The notes below the pieces were generated by a model. That model saw only the letters and a program-made list of their open reading frames with translations, did not search any database and was not told the DNA's origin. Below, piece by piece: positions 1 through 7,516 of a stretch of DNA of 36,855 nucleotides. The stretch comes from an uncultured Muribaculaceae bacterium (GTDB lineage: Bacteria; Bacteroidota; Bacteroidia; Bacteroidales; Muribaculaceae), in the NCBI GenBank assembly GCA_947525975.1, contig CANNVE010000026.1:1-36855 (forward strand), given 5' to 3'. Made by a program: the position numbers and the translations under genes. Position 1 is the stretch's first letter, and the number at the start of each line of letters is the position of its first letter.

Positions 1-460
1 ATATTCCCACCGCAATCACACCCCTCACCTCCGTGAAATAAAAATCCGTGTAATCTGTGAAATCCGTGGTATATTCCCACCGCAATCACACCCCTCACCT
101 CCGTGAAATAAAAATCCGTGTAATCCGTGGTGGATTCCCTCCCTCAAACCCTCCGTGCAATGAAAATCCGTGTAATCCGTGAAATCCGTGGTATATTCCC
201 CTCCGTAATCCCCCCTCACCTCCGCGAAATATAAATCCGTGAAATCCGTGGTATATTCCCCTCCGTAATCTCCCCTCACCTCCGCGAAATAGAAATCCGT
301 GTAATCTGTGAAATCCGTGGTATATTCCCCTCCGCAATCCACCCCTCACCTCCGCGAAATATAAATCCGTGAAATCCGTGGTATATTCCCATCCGCAATC
401 CCCCTCACCTCCGCAAAATATAAATCCGTGTAATCCGTGTTGTTCCGTGTTAATCCGTGT
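1..460. repeat. Tandem array of seven 60-70 bp units rich in ATCCGTG
   Basis: Seven degenerate units begin at about 1, 71, 132, 193, 253, 322 and 383, giving periods of 70, 61, 61, 60, 69 and 61 bp. Each starts near ATATTCCC, passes a CCCTCACCTCCG stretch and ends in two to four copies of a 9-mer of the form AAATCCGTG or TAATCCGTG. The length differences are mostly gain or loss of one 9-mer. Open frames crossing the array merely translate the repeat. The array is cut by the window start. Similar ATCCGTG runs recur at 33642-33680 and 36481-36855, so this is a dispersed intergenic family. No cas gene or unique spacer is present. Confidence 0.9.
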
Positions 461-484
461 TATTGGGCCAAGGTTGGCGCTATC

Positions 485-507
485 GGGCGATGGGACATCG
501 CCCCTCC
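485..507 (-). repeat. GGAG-flanked REP-like palindrome, third stem type
   Basis: Positions 485-492 (GGGCGATG) pair perfectly with 496-503 (CATCGCCC) across a 3-nt loop, and CTCC follows at 504-507. Read on the minus strand this is GGAG plus a palindrome, the same layout as the GTGCGTTT palindromes elsewhere in the window. As at 33688-33732, an ATCCGTG run and an AAGGTTGG linker lie just upstream. No T-tract follows, so a terminator role is not indicated. Confidence 0.6.
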
Positions 508-563
508 ATGCTTCGGCGCTTACAAAATTTCAGCAGAAGGGGCGATATTCAAGATTTTTGTTG

Positions 564-571
564 TAAATTTG
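564..571 (+). promoter_or_regulatory. Possible -7 box for the TPR/HTH regulator gene
   Basis: TAAATTTG matches the Bacteroidetes -7 consensus TAnnTTTG and lies 35 nt before the ATG at 607. No TTTG is found at the expected 19-21 nt upstream, so the call rests on the -7 box alone. Confidence 0.35.
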
Positions 572-606
572 CGGCTCATAACCCTGCATTCCTCCCATAG
601 CCTACG

Positions 607-2259
607 ATGCCTATGCGCCTCACAATATTTTCGCTCCTCATTCTCGCCCTCGCCGCCTGCTCCGAGCATCGCCATGAAACAAGCATGCAGATGGATTTGG
701 CGGAAAGCCTTATGGAATCAAGGCCCGATTCCGCCCTGTCGATCCTTTCCGACATCACAGCCTCTGAATTAAGCGGCAAAAAAGAGCGCGCTCGCCACGC
801 CCTGCTGATGTCTATGGCCCTCGACAAGAATTACATCGACACCGCCACATTCGACGTGCTTCAGCCCGCAATAGACCATTACCTCAAAAAAGGATCGCCC
901 GACGAAAAAATCAGGACGTACTACTATAAGGGACGCATATGCCAAAACGCCGGGGATGAGGACAATGCAATGGCCGCATTCGTCAACGCCATTGACTTGG
1001 AGCCGGAGGTCACCGACTCATTGACTTTGGCTCGCGCCTTAGTGACACAGGCCATGATATTCAGCTCGGTGCACAATACTGACAAAAAAATATCAAATTT
1101 AATAAAAGCTTCCAATATTTTTAAGGGGCTTGGCCGAGAGGATGAGGCAATTGTTTGTAAAAAAAGGGCTTTCAACACTACTATCACATATGAATTGTTC
1201 CCTCTTGCAGACAGCCTATATACCGAACTAAAGCATATACTTATCGATAGACCAGATCTTTACAACAATTTGTACTCAAATTTAATACAATATCAGATCA
1301 CAAAGGAGGCAAGCAAAGCGGATGTGAACAGCTGTCTTCATGGATGGGAACATTTTGACTTGACCGACAATGACATGATCGTCATAGCGCAAGCCTACGA
1401 CTACATTGGTGATTACAAGACAGCCAATCGGATACTCGACGAACTTGACATAAATGTTGAGAACAAGGCCTATCTTAAATTTCTGGCTACGTGTGTCGAT
1501 CTGTACTATCATGAAGGCAAAATTGAAGAGGCCTTTGAGACTTATTGCAACTTCAATGCCATTTCTGACAGCATAGATTATGCGCTATTCAGAAAAGACA
1601 TCCAATCAAGCGAAAGGGTATACCAACAAGAATTGACAAACCTTAAGCTGCAAAAACAACATAACAAGAGAACTTATTGCCTGATCATAACACTTATTAT
1701 AATATCTTCGGTCACATTAATATTGGCCTTGCTTTACAAACAGCAGAAATTATCGAAGAAGGTATTAGAGAACGACAATGAAACCCTTAAAAACAATTTA
1801 TCGGAGATCGAAGTCGAAAGAAATGGACTCAAAGAGATGCTAAAGAGCACAACGTCTATTTCAGAAGAGTCAAAGAGGATAGTCAAAGAGCGCCTGGCCA
1901 TGCTCAACTCCATATTGATTGACGAAATGCTCCAGCCCGACAACATCGACGCCAAGACAAAAAAACGCATAAAAAAGGCTGTCGAAGACAAAGACAGATT
2001 CATAAAAGAAAACAGGAATGCGGTTGAAGCCACCTACCCTGCGCTTATATCACACTTGAATGAGTGCGGGCTATGCGACGCGGAAATAAACTATGCCTGC
2101 CTTTACGCCATAGGCCTAAAGGGTGTGAACATATCAAGCATCCTGAACTCAAACACGCATTACAACATGTCAACCTCTGTCAGGAAAAAACTGGGCCTTA
2201 ACAAAAACGACAGCAACCTCTCAATCTATATAAGAAACCTTATGAACGGGGTGAAATAA
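607..2259 (+). CDS. Membrane-anchored TPR protein with C-terminal HTH-like domain (putative regulator)
   Basis: The 550-aa protein has an N-terminal lipobox-like signal ending at Cys18 (LAAC), about 330 residues of helical TPR-type repeats, one transmembrane helix near residues 356-378, a charged coiled coil to about 425 and a C-terminal helical domain of about 70 residues. The C-terminus, with conserved-looking acidic, Cys and SVRKKLG positions, resembles the HTH ends of Bacteroidales TPR/TM/HTH regulators, as I recall that family. This would place TPRs outside the inner membrane and the DNA-binding end in the cytoplasm. Its middle (about 1080-1740) is clearly more AT-rich than neighbouring genes, which may indicate transfer. 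It precedes and is co-oriented with the barrel/exporter genes, so it may control them. ATG 613 is an alternative start. The DNA-binding role is inferred. Confidence 0.75.
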   Translation: MPMRLTIFSLLILALAACSEHRHETSMQMDLAESLMESRPDSALSILSDITASELSGKKERARHALLMSMALDKNYIDTATFDVLQPAIDHYLKKGSPDEKIRTYYYKGRICQNAGDEDNAMAAFVNAIDLEPEVTDSLTLARALVTQAMIFSSVHNTDKKISNLIKASNIFKGLGREDEAIVCKKRAFNTTITYELFPLADSLYTELKHILIDRPDLYNNLYSNLIQYQITKEASKADVNSCLHGWEHFDLTDNDMIVIAQAYDYIGDYKTANRILDELDINVENKAYLKFLATCVDLYYHEGKIEEAFETYCNFNAISDSIDYALFRKDIQSSERVYQQELTNLKLQKQHNKRTYCLIITLIIISSVTLILALLYKQQKLSKKVLENDNETLKNNLSEIEVERNGLKEMLKSTTSISEESKRIVKERLAMLNSILIDEMLQPDNIDAKTKKRIKKAVEDKDRFIKENRNAVEATYPALISHLNECGLCDAEINYACLYAIGLKGVNISSILNSNTHYNMSTSVRKKLGLNKNDSNLSIYIRNLMNGVK

Positions 2260-2345
2260 CGCTCCTCTCCACGCCCATTTATCCACCATGGCGGCCTCCC
2301 ATGAAACTTTTGGAGGCCTAATGAAAGTTCACAGGGGAATAAAAA

Positions 2346-2384
2346 TTTAACGCTTTGTATTTCAACGTACTGCAAAGTGTTAAA
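2346..2384 (+). promoter_or_regulatory. 12-bp inverted repeat just upstream of a promoter
   Basis: TTTAACGCTTTG (2346-2357) pairs with CAAAGTGTTAAA (2373-2384), with one G-T position. It ends 12 nt before the -33 element at 2397, so it could be an operator for that promoter. It could alternatively serve as a weak terminator for the preceding gene, since a short T run follows at 2391-2395. Confidence 0.4.
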
Positions 2385-2396
2385 TGAAACTTTTTA

Positions 2397-2428
2397 TTTG
2401 TCGGTAAACGGTTTTTGTCATAACTTTG
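2397..2428 (+). promoter_or_regulatory. Bacteroidetes-type promoter (TTTG-20-TAACTTTG)
   Basis: TTTG at 2397-2400, a 20-nt spacer and TAACTTTG at 2421-2428 match the housekeeping consensus exactly. It points into the 2430-2715 region, which holds a 51-codon ORF and then a second promoter. It is therefore not the nearest promoter of the first barrel gene. Confidence 0.6.
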
Positions 2429-2458
2429 TCGCTGTACAATCATCAAAACGACAAGCTT

Positions 2459-2614
2459 ATGACAAGACTAATGTTGCATCTCAGTCCCAACAAGGATTTT
2501 CATTTCGGGAATAAGGACGATGTAAAATTACGGAAATCGAACGGGAAAAGTACGGAAAAAGTACGGAAATTGGGTTTCCGAACTTTTTCCGTACCGAATT
2601 ATTTGGATTTATAG
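2459..2614 (+). other. Possible 51-codon small ORF between two promoters
   Basis: An ATG at 2459 opens 51 codons, about 30 nt downstream of a consensus promoter. The first part (MTRLMLHLSPNKDFHFGNKD) is not repeat-derived. The second half is simply the translated 11-bp repeat and hairpin that also occurs at 4984-5061. No signal peptide or double-glycine leader is visible. It may be a real short peptide, a leader, or chance. Confidence 0.2.
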
Positions 2615-2706
2615 CAAAATTGGCATAATTTTGCGATGAAGTATCACTGCGGCAGAATCCATTCCGTAGCCATCAAAGATTCACCGACTTTTTTACTCAT
2701 ATCGTA
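2528..2706 (+). repeat. Promoter/leader cassette, copy 1
   Basis: The segment 2530-2693 matches 4997-5160 with four differences in 164 nt, all purine transitions, and partial similarity continues to about 2706. In order it contains four 11-bp units (2528-2571), a hairpin (arms 2550-2569 and 2575-2594, 5-nt loop, one mismatch), a promoter (TTTG 2602-2605, 20 nt, TAATTTTG 2626-2633) and a conserved leader running to the start codon of the first barrel gene. Confidence 0.9.
2602..2633 (+). promoter_or_regulatory. Promoter of first barrel gene (TTTG-20-TAATTTTG)
   Basis: Both boxes match the Bacteroidetes consensus with a 20-nt spacer. The 20-bp-arm inverted repeat at 2550-2594 ends 7 nt upstream of the -33 box, a position suited to an activator or repressor site. 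The expected start of transcription is near 2638-2640. Confidence 0.7.
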
Positions 2707-2719
2707 CAGATCTACATGA
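2636..2719 (+). other. Possible 27-codon leader ORF overlapping the barrel start
   Basis: An ATG at 2636 opens 27 codons (beginning MKYHCGRIHSVAIKDSPTF) ending in a TGA at 2717-2719 that overlaps the barrel-gene ATG at 2716 as ATGA. The equivalent ORF in copy 2 has the same arrangement. Against it, the predicted transcription start lies at or just after this ATG, so the ORF may not be on the mRNA. Confidence 0.3.
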
Positions 2720-4974
2720 GAATATTATCAATTATCATCGGAATCGCGCTGGCCTTTCCCTGCTTCTCGCAGATCAGGGGCAAGGTCGTTGACGGAGGCG
2801 ACGGCTCGGCCATAATCGGAGCGGCGGTCCGGGCTTTCAGCAGCGACTCGGTGGCAGTCTGCGCGGCTGCCACCAATGCCGACGGCGCTTTTTCGATTTC
2901 CGGCGCACAGGCGGGCATACAATATGTATCGGTATCTTTCACCGGATACGACGACGCCAAGGTCGATGTCAACGGAAGCGCTGACGCCGATCTCGGCGTC
3001 ATAAGGCTGCAGCCCGCGAGCGTGATGCTCGAAGGTGTAAGCGTGACCGCCGAGATGCGCAGGCAGAACGCCAACACCGAGACATTCCTGCTGACAGACT
3101 CCATCAGGTCGGCCTCGCCGAGCGCCGCGATGATGATCGGAAGCCTGCCGGGCTTCAAGGTCGACTGGGTGTCAGAGGACATAAGCTATGGCCAATACAG
3201 GAACGTACCCATAATAGTCAATGGCCGGAAGGTGGGCATGCAATACGCCAAGAGCCTCAACCCAAAGCGCATAAAGTCGATACAGCTGCAGCGCTATCCC
3301 CCGGGCGAATATTCCGACGAACCGGTGCTCATCAACATCGTGCTTTTCGAGAATTACATCGGCTGGGACGTGTCGGCTGCCGCGCGCGGCCAGGCCTCTT
3401 TCCGCAACCGGCACTCGAATTCGGAGGCAGCCTCAGCCGACGCCACCCTGTCGACCAAGGAATGGAACACCTACGTGTCAGCCTCGTTCAATCGCAGGGA
3501 CAGCTATGAAGCGGCTTCGTTTTTGCGTGAGATTGCCGGGGCACAGCCGGAATCGACTATGCCCATCGACGCCGACAATCCCAACTTGAGGGATATGTCG
3601 CACGCCTATGCCGTCAGCGCGGGCGCAGACCGCAAAATAGGAAAGAGGCACACCGTTTCGGCCCAGACATGGCTCGAACGCTCAAGCTCGCGCCGGACAG
3701 ACAACTACAACATGGCCTCGGGCCTGCGACAGACCAACACCGACAGGTACACGTCAGTCAATTCATACACCGGCCTCTACTATCAAGGCGTCGTCGGCAA
3801 AAGGCTGGCGCTGTATTCCAACCTACTCTACAACTACTACGACATCGACGAGGACCGGAGCTACGCATCGGGCGACGCCGCGAGCGCATCGCGCATCAGC
3901 GGGCGAAAAGACTACGTCTACCTGATGGCCTACGCGGCCTACTATTTCTCTGACAGACTCGATGCCACGCTCAGCTACAACTACACATGGAGGAAATACC
4001 GCAGCCTGCAGGAGAGCGTGCAGAGCAGCTTCGTGTCGAAAGAAAGCAGAAACAAGGCGGAGGCCTCGATCGGATACACCCCACTCAAATCTTTGAGCAT
4101 GCGCATGGGCGTGAGCCTGCTCGACATCAGCACGCGCCAGAACGGCGTGAGCGACAGCCACACCACTTGGGTGCCCAAGGCGCAGCTGTATTGGCGACCC
4201 CTTAAATGGGCCGTTCTCACCGGCACTTACTTCAATGTGACGCAATTCCCCAATCTCGACCAGCTTTCGCCCACGCCTTGGCTGATATCGGCCCATCTGG
4301 CGCAGACTGGCAATCCGTCGCTCAGGTCGAAGGTGGTGCACTCGGCCAACGCCGTGCTGACGCTGTTTGGCTGGATAAGCCTCGACTACATGTGGCGGAA
4401 ATCAAACGACGACATAGTCGACTGGTACGAGCAGGCGTCTTCCGATATGGTGATGAAGACATACGCCAACTGCGACTACCTGCATCAGTACATCGGCGTG
4501 GAGATAGACAAGTACCTCTGCCGTGGCCTCAACCTGAAGTTCACGGGTAATTACCAGTGGTACAAGAGGTGGATGCACGAGTCGAAAAACAGCGGTCGCA
4601 CATGGTACGGCGACCTCACGCTCACCTGGGACGTAGAGAAGACCGGCCTGAGCCTCCAGAGCGAATACTTCCTGCGCCACGACATCGAGCCGCTGCCCCA
4701 GGGAAAGCGCTACAACGAGCAGGAGATGCTGATGCTCGGAGCCAACTACCGACTGCTGAAAAACCGTATGTCGGTGTCTGCCTATTGGTGCATCCCCACC
4801 AGCCTCATCGACAAGCGCACATACACGAAGATCAGCATCCCCGGATTCCGCTCGGAGACTTACGGCGACGACCGAATCAACGCATCGCTGATACAGGTCA
4901 GCGTGAGATACAGCTTCGGAAAAGGCAAGGTCAGCAAAAACTCAAACAGCTATGCCTTGGACGACGAAAAATGA
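2716..4974 (+). CDS. Outer-membrane barrel protein with carboxypeptidase-regulatory and plug domains (paralogue 1)
   Basis: The 752-aa protein has a signal peptide (residues 1-19, ending CFSQ), a carboxypeptidase-like regulatory domain (about 20-105, with the RGKVVD opening and a GAFSI strand), a plug-like segment (about 110-205, including VPIIVNGRKVG) and a long barrel of alternating aromatic strands. This is the layout of TonB-type outer-membrane proteins without an STN domain. No SusD partner follows, which argues against a standard glycan-uptake pair. The gene sits behind promoter/leader cassette copy 1 and before a second barrel gene and a peptide exporter. It may be an outer-membrane conduit or receptor for a peptide. 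That function is inferred from neighbours. Confidence 0.85.
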   Translation: MRILSIIIGIALAFPCFSQIRGKVVDGGDGSAIIGAAVRAFSSDSVAVCAAATNADGAFSISGAQAGIQYVSVSFTGYDDAKVDVNGSADADLGVIRLQPASVMLEGVSVTAEMRRQNANTETFLLTDSIRSASPSAAMMIGSLPGFKVDWVSEDISYGQYRNVPIIVNGRKVGMQYAKSLNPKRIKSIQLQRYPPGEYSDEPVLINIVLFENYIGWDVSAAARGQASFRNRHSNSEAASADATLSTKEWNTYVSASFNRRDSYEAASFLREIAGAQPESTMPIDADNPNLRDMSHAYAVSAGADRKIGKRHTVSAQTWLERSSSRRTDNYNMASGLRQTNTDRYTSVNSYTGLYYQGVVGKRLALYSNLLYNYYDIDEDRSYASGDAASASRISGRKDYVYLMAYAAYYFSDRLDATLSYNYTWRKYRSLQESVQSSFVSKESRNKAEASIGYTPLKSLSMRMGVSLLDISTRQNGVSDSHTTWVPKAQLYWRPLKWAVLTGTYFNVTQFPNLDQLSPTPWLISAHLAQTGNPSLRSKVVHSANAVLTLFGWISLDYMWRKSNDDIVDWYEQASSDMVMKTYANCDYLHQYIGVEIDKYLCRGLNLKFTGNYQWYKRWMHESKNSGRTWYGDLTLTWDVEKTGLSLQSEYFLRHDIEPLPQGKRYNEQEMLMLGANYRLLKNRMSVSAYWCIPTSLIDKRTYTKISIPGFRSETYGDDRINASLIQVSVRYSFGKGKVSKNSNSYALDDEK

Positions 4975-4983
4975 CCGTACAAC

Positions 4984-5172
4984 GAACGGAAATTGAACGG
5001 AAATCGAACGGAAAAAGTACGGAAAAAGTACGGAAATTGGGTTTCCGAACTTTTTCCGTACCGGATTATTTGGATTTATAGCGAAATTGGCATAATTTTG
5101 CGATGAAATATCACTGCGGCAGAATCCATTCCGTAGCCATCAAAGATTCACCGACTTTTTATTCATATCATA
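4984..5172 (+). repeat. Promoter/leader cassette, copy 2
   Basis: This is the partner of 2528-2706. It has five 11-bp units at 4984, 4995, 5006, 5017 and 5028 of the form GAACGGAAATT or GTACGGAAAAA, a hairpin with arms 5017-5036 and 5042-5061, a promoter (TTTG 5069-5072, 20 nt, TAATTTTG 5093-5100) and the shared leader. The two barrel proteins downstream are far more diverged than these cassettes. Confidence 0.9.
5069..5100 (+). promoter_or_regulatory. Promoter of second barrel gene and exporter operon
   Basis: TTTG (5069-5072), a 20-nt spacer and TAATTTTG (5093-5100) are identical to copy 1. It should drive the second barrel gene, the PCAT exporter and the 75-aa protein, which are separated by a 1-nt overlap and a 1-nt gap. 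Confidence 0.7.
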
Positions 5173-5189
5173 ATACACCAGCACTATGA
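5103..5189 (+). other. Possible 28-codon leader ORF, copy 2
   Basis: The ORF opens at 5103 and ends with TGA at 5187-5189, overlapping the barrel ATG at 5186 as ATGA. It shares its first 19 residues with the copy at 2636, and the only base change there is a synonymous Lys codon. The distance from leader ATG to gene ATG is 83 nt here and 80 nt in copy 1, which keeps the frame relation despite an indel. Confidence 0.3.
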
Positions 5190-7516
5190 CCAATATCAAG
5201 ACTCTATTCCGTGCCATCTGCATCATTTTATTTTCAATCATGTCCGCGGCCTCCGCTTACGCCGGAGTGGTCAGGGGCAAGGTGGTGGACCAGGAGCAAA
5301 GCCCGATAGCCGGAGCGGCCTGCGTGGCGTTCACGCTGCCTGATTCGGTGTATTTCGACAGCGCCACCAGCGACGGCGAGGGCGCATTCACGCTTAAATG
5401 CCCCGACACGGGAGCATGGTTTGCGAAAGTGTCATTCATAGGCTTCGCCCCGCTCGACATCCCATCGTCTGATTTCGCCGGAGCCGACACCATCACTGTG
5501 AAGATGAGAGAGGAGGCTTCGGAGCTCGACGAAGTGGTGGTGAAAGCCCGCAGGCCGCAGCTGGTGAGGAAGGACGACGCACTCTGCTACACCAACCTCG
5601 ACGACATACTCCAGACCCGCGTAGTGACATCGGCGCATGACCTGCTGAAAAATCTGCCGCTGATAGAATCAGAAGACGGCAAAGCCATCAAGCTCGCGGG
5701 CGCGCCGATGGGCAGCGTGGTCTACATCAACGGGCGCCGCTCGCAGATGGACCAGGGGCAACTTATGCAGTATCTTAAGAATGTGCCCGCCGAGCAGGTG
5801 AAGGAAGTGCAGATACTCTACAATCCGTCGCCCAAGTGGAAGACAAGCAGCGCCGTGATCAACGTGGTGCTGAAAAAGAATGACGCCTACAGCGTGAACG
5901 GCATGGCGTCGGTCGACGCAGCATACAAGCGCGACCTCTCGTTGTTTCCGGGCGTGAGCATGTTCGCCGGCCTGCCCAAGACGAGCATCAACGTGATGTA
6001 TGACTACTCAAACACGCGCAACAGAAGCAAGGGCACCTCCTACACACGCCACGACGTGAAAGGCACGATCCACGACATCGAGGACACGACTATGACCCGC
6101 AGCCGGGGCCAACAGCACGGCATATACGCCGAGGTATCGCACCGCATAAATGACAAGAACACGATCGACGCAAGCTATTTAGGCAATTTCAGCCCCAAGG
6201 GCCACTCAGCCAACAACTCGATCAACTCGCATTTCGGCGAATACACCTCTGACAGGTCATCGCGCTCTGCCTACCACGGCGTGACACTCGATTTCTCGAA
6301 CACAAAGGGCATAGACATCGGCATGCAATACATGCACTCAAGCTCAAGGCAGTGGCAGCTGATGTGGGACGACAACGGCACAACGCCGGAAGAGGCGCTG
6401 ACCGGAAAATCGCGACAGAGCGTCGACGCCGTGAAGATCTACGCCGACTTCACCACCGCCCTGCCACGCCAATGGACCATCACCTACGGAGCAGCCTTCA
6501 ATTTCTCGCGCAGCGAAAACTCTGTCTACAACAAGTCGAATTCCGAAGATATGGAAAGCACCGACACCCACTCGAAGCTCGACGAGAAGAAGGGCACGGC
6601 CTATATGGGCGCACAGCGCTATTTCTTCGGCAACAAACTCTTCGCGCGCGTCACTCTTGAAGGCGAACTCTACAAGATCGGCGACTACAGCACCCACCAG
6701 CTGATGCCCACCGTGACCATGATGTACATGCCCAGCAACACCCATACGTTTCAAGCCCAATACGCTGAACTGCGCGTGTTCCCCTCATACTGGAACCGCC
6801 AGGACTATCTGTCATACTCCAGCCCATACGTTATCAACATGGGCAACCCCAACCTCAAGCCCGCGAAGTATCAGATACTCAATCTGATCTACGTGCTGAA
6901 GAGCAGATACTCGGCTCAACTGAACTACTACAGAATCAACGATTTCTTCCTGACGCAGCCATATATGTCGCCCGATGCACTGGTGGAAATCATCCGTCCC
7001 AGCAACATCGAATACTCTTCGGCCTGGATGCTCAACATCTCGATCCCGGTTTCGATAAGCGATCGATTCTATTCCAACATTGGGCTTATCGGCAGTCACC
7101 AGATCTTCAAGGCCAACGATTGGAATGGCATAAGCTTCAACAACCGGAAATGGAACGGCTCGATCACGCTCAGAAACACTGTGGTGCTGTCGAAAAGCCC
7201 GAAGGTGACCATGACTGTCCTTGGCCAATACTGCACGCCCTCGCTCACAGCGCTTATCAATACCGGCCACACATGGAAGCTCGACACCGGCCTGTCGGCT
7301 GAACTGGTGAAGGGCAAACTCTCGGTTGACGTATCAGCCTACGACCTGCTGCAGACCGCCACGCCCAAAATGCGCATGCGCACCGGCAATCAGTGGATGA
7401 ACATCGACAACAACTACTACGCCCGGTCATACTACGTGTCGCTATCCTACAAATTCGGCGGCTACAAGAGCATACACCAGAAGTCGCCCGACAGCTCCCG
7501 CGTAGGCATCAAGTGA
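5186..7516 (+). CDS. Outer-membrane barrel protein with carboxypeptidase-regulatory and plug domains (paralogue 2)
   Basis: The 776-aa protein has a signal peptide (about 1-26, ending AYAG), a carboxypeptidase-like regulatory domain (about 27-115, opening VRGKVVD), a plug-like domain (about 120-235, with LDEVVVKARRP and SVVYINGRRSQ) and a C-terminal barrel ending in alternating Tyr/Phe strands. It is a diverged paralogue of the gene at 2716 with the same domain order but little local identity beyond the RGKVVD region. Its TGA overlaps the exporter ATG by one base (TGATG), so the two are probably translationally coupled. That coupling is the best evidence that the barrel works with peptide export or recognition rather than nutrient uptake. 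No SusD-like gene is present. Confidence 0.85.
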   Translation: MTNIKTLFRAICIILFSIMSAASAYAGVVRGKVVDQEQSPIAGAACVAFTLPDSVYFDSATSDGEGAFTLKCPDTGAWFAKVSFIGFAPLDIPSSDFAGADTITVKMREEASELDEVVVKARRPQLVRKDDALCYTNLDDILQTRVVTSAHDLLKNLPLIESEDGKAIKLAGAPMGSVVYINGRRSQMDQGQLMQYLKNVPAEQVKEVQILYNPSPKWKTSSAVINVVLKKNDAYSVNGMASVDAAYKRDLSLFPGVSMFAGLPKTSINVMYDYSNTRNRSKGTSYTRHDVKGTIHDIEDTTMTRSRGQQHGIYAEVSHRINDKNTIDASYLGNFSPKGHSANNSINSHFGEYTSDRSSRSAYHGVTLDFSNTKGIDIGMQYMHSSSRQWQLMWDDNGTTPEEALTGKSRQSVDAVKIYADFTTALPRQWTITYGAAFNFSRSENSVYNKSNSEDMESTDTHSKLDEKKGTAYMGAQRYFFGNKLFARVTLEGELYKIGDYSTHQLMPTVTMMYMPSNTHTFQAQYAELRVFPSYWNRQDYLSYSSPYVINMGNPNLKPAKYQILNLIYVLKSRYSAQLNYYRINDFFLTQPYMSPDALVEIIRPSNIEYSSAWMLNISIPVSISDRFYSNIGLIGSHQIFKANDWNGISFNNRKWNGSITLRNTVVLSKSPKVTMTVLGQYCTPSLTALINTGHTWKLDTGLSAELVKGKLSVDVSAYDLLQTATPKMRMRTGNQWMNIDNNYYARSYYVSLSYKFGGYKSIHQKSPDSSRVGIK

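Noticed and set aside
1..460. Regular repeats that could suggest a CRISPR array
   Set aside because: There are no unique spacers; entire 60-70 bp units are repeated, and there are no cas genes.
7393..7515. Upstream extension of the C39 exporter
   Set aside because: The extra 41 codons lie inside the barrel gene and precede the conserved C39 start; ATG 7516 fits the family.
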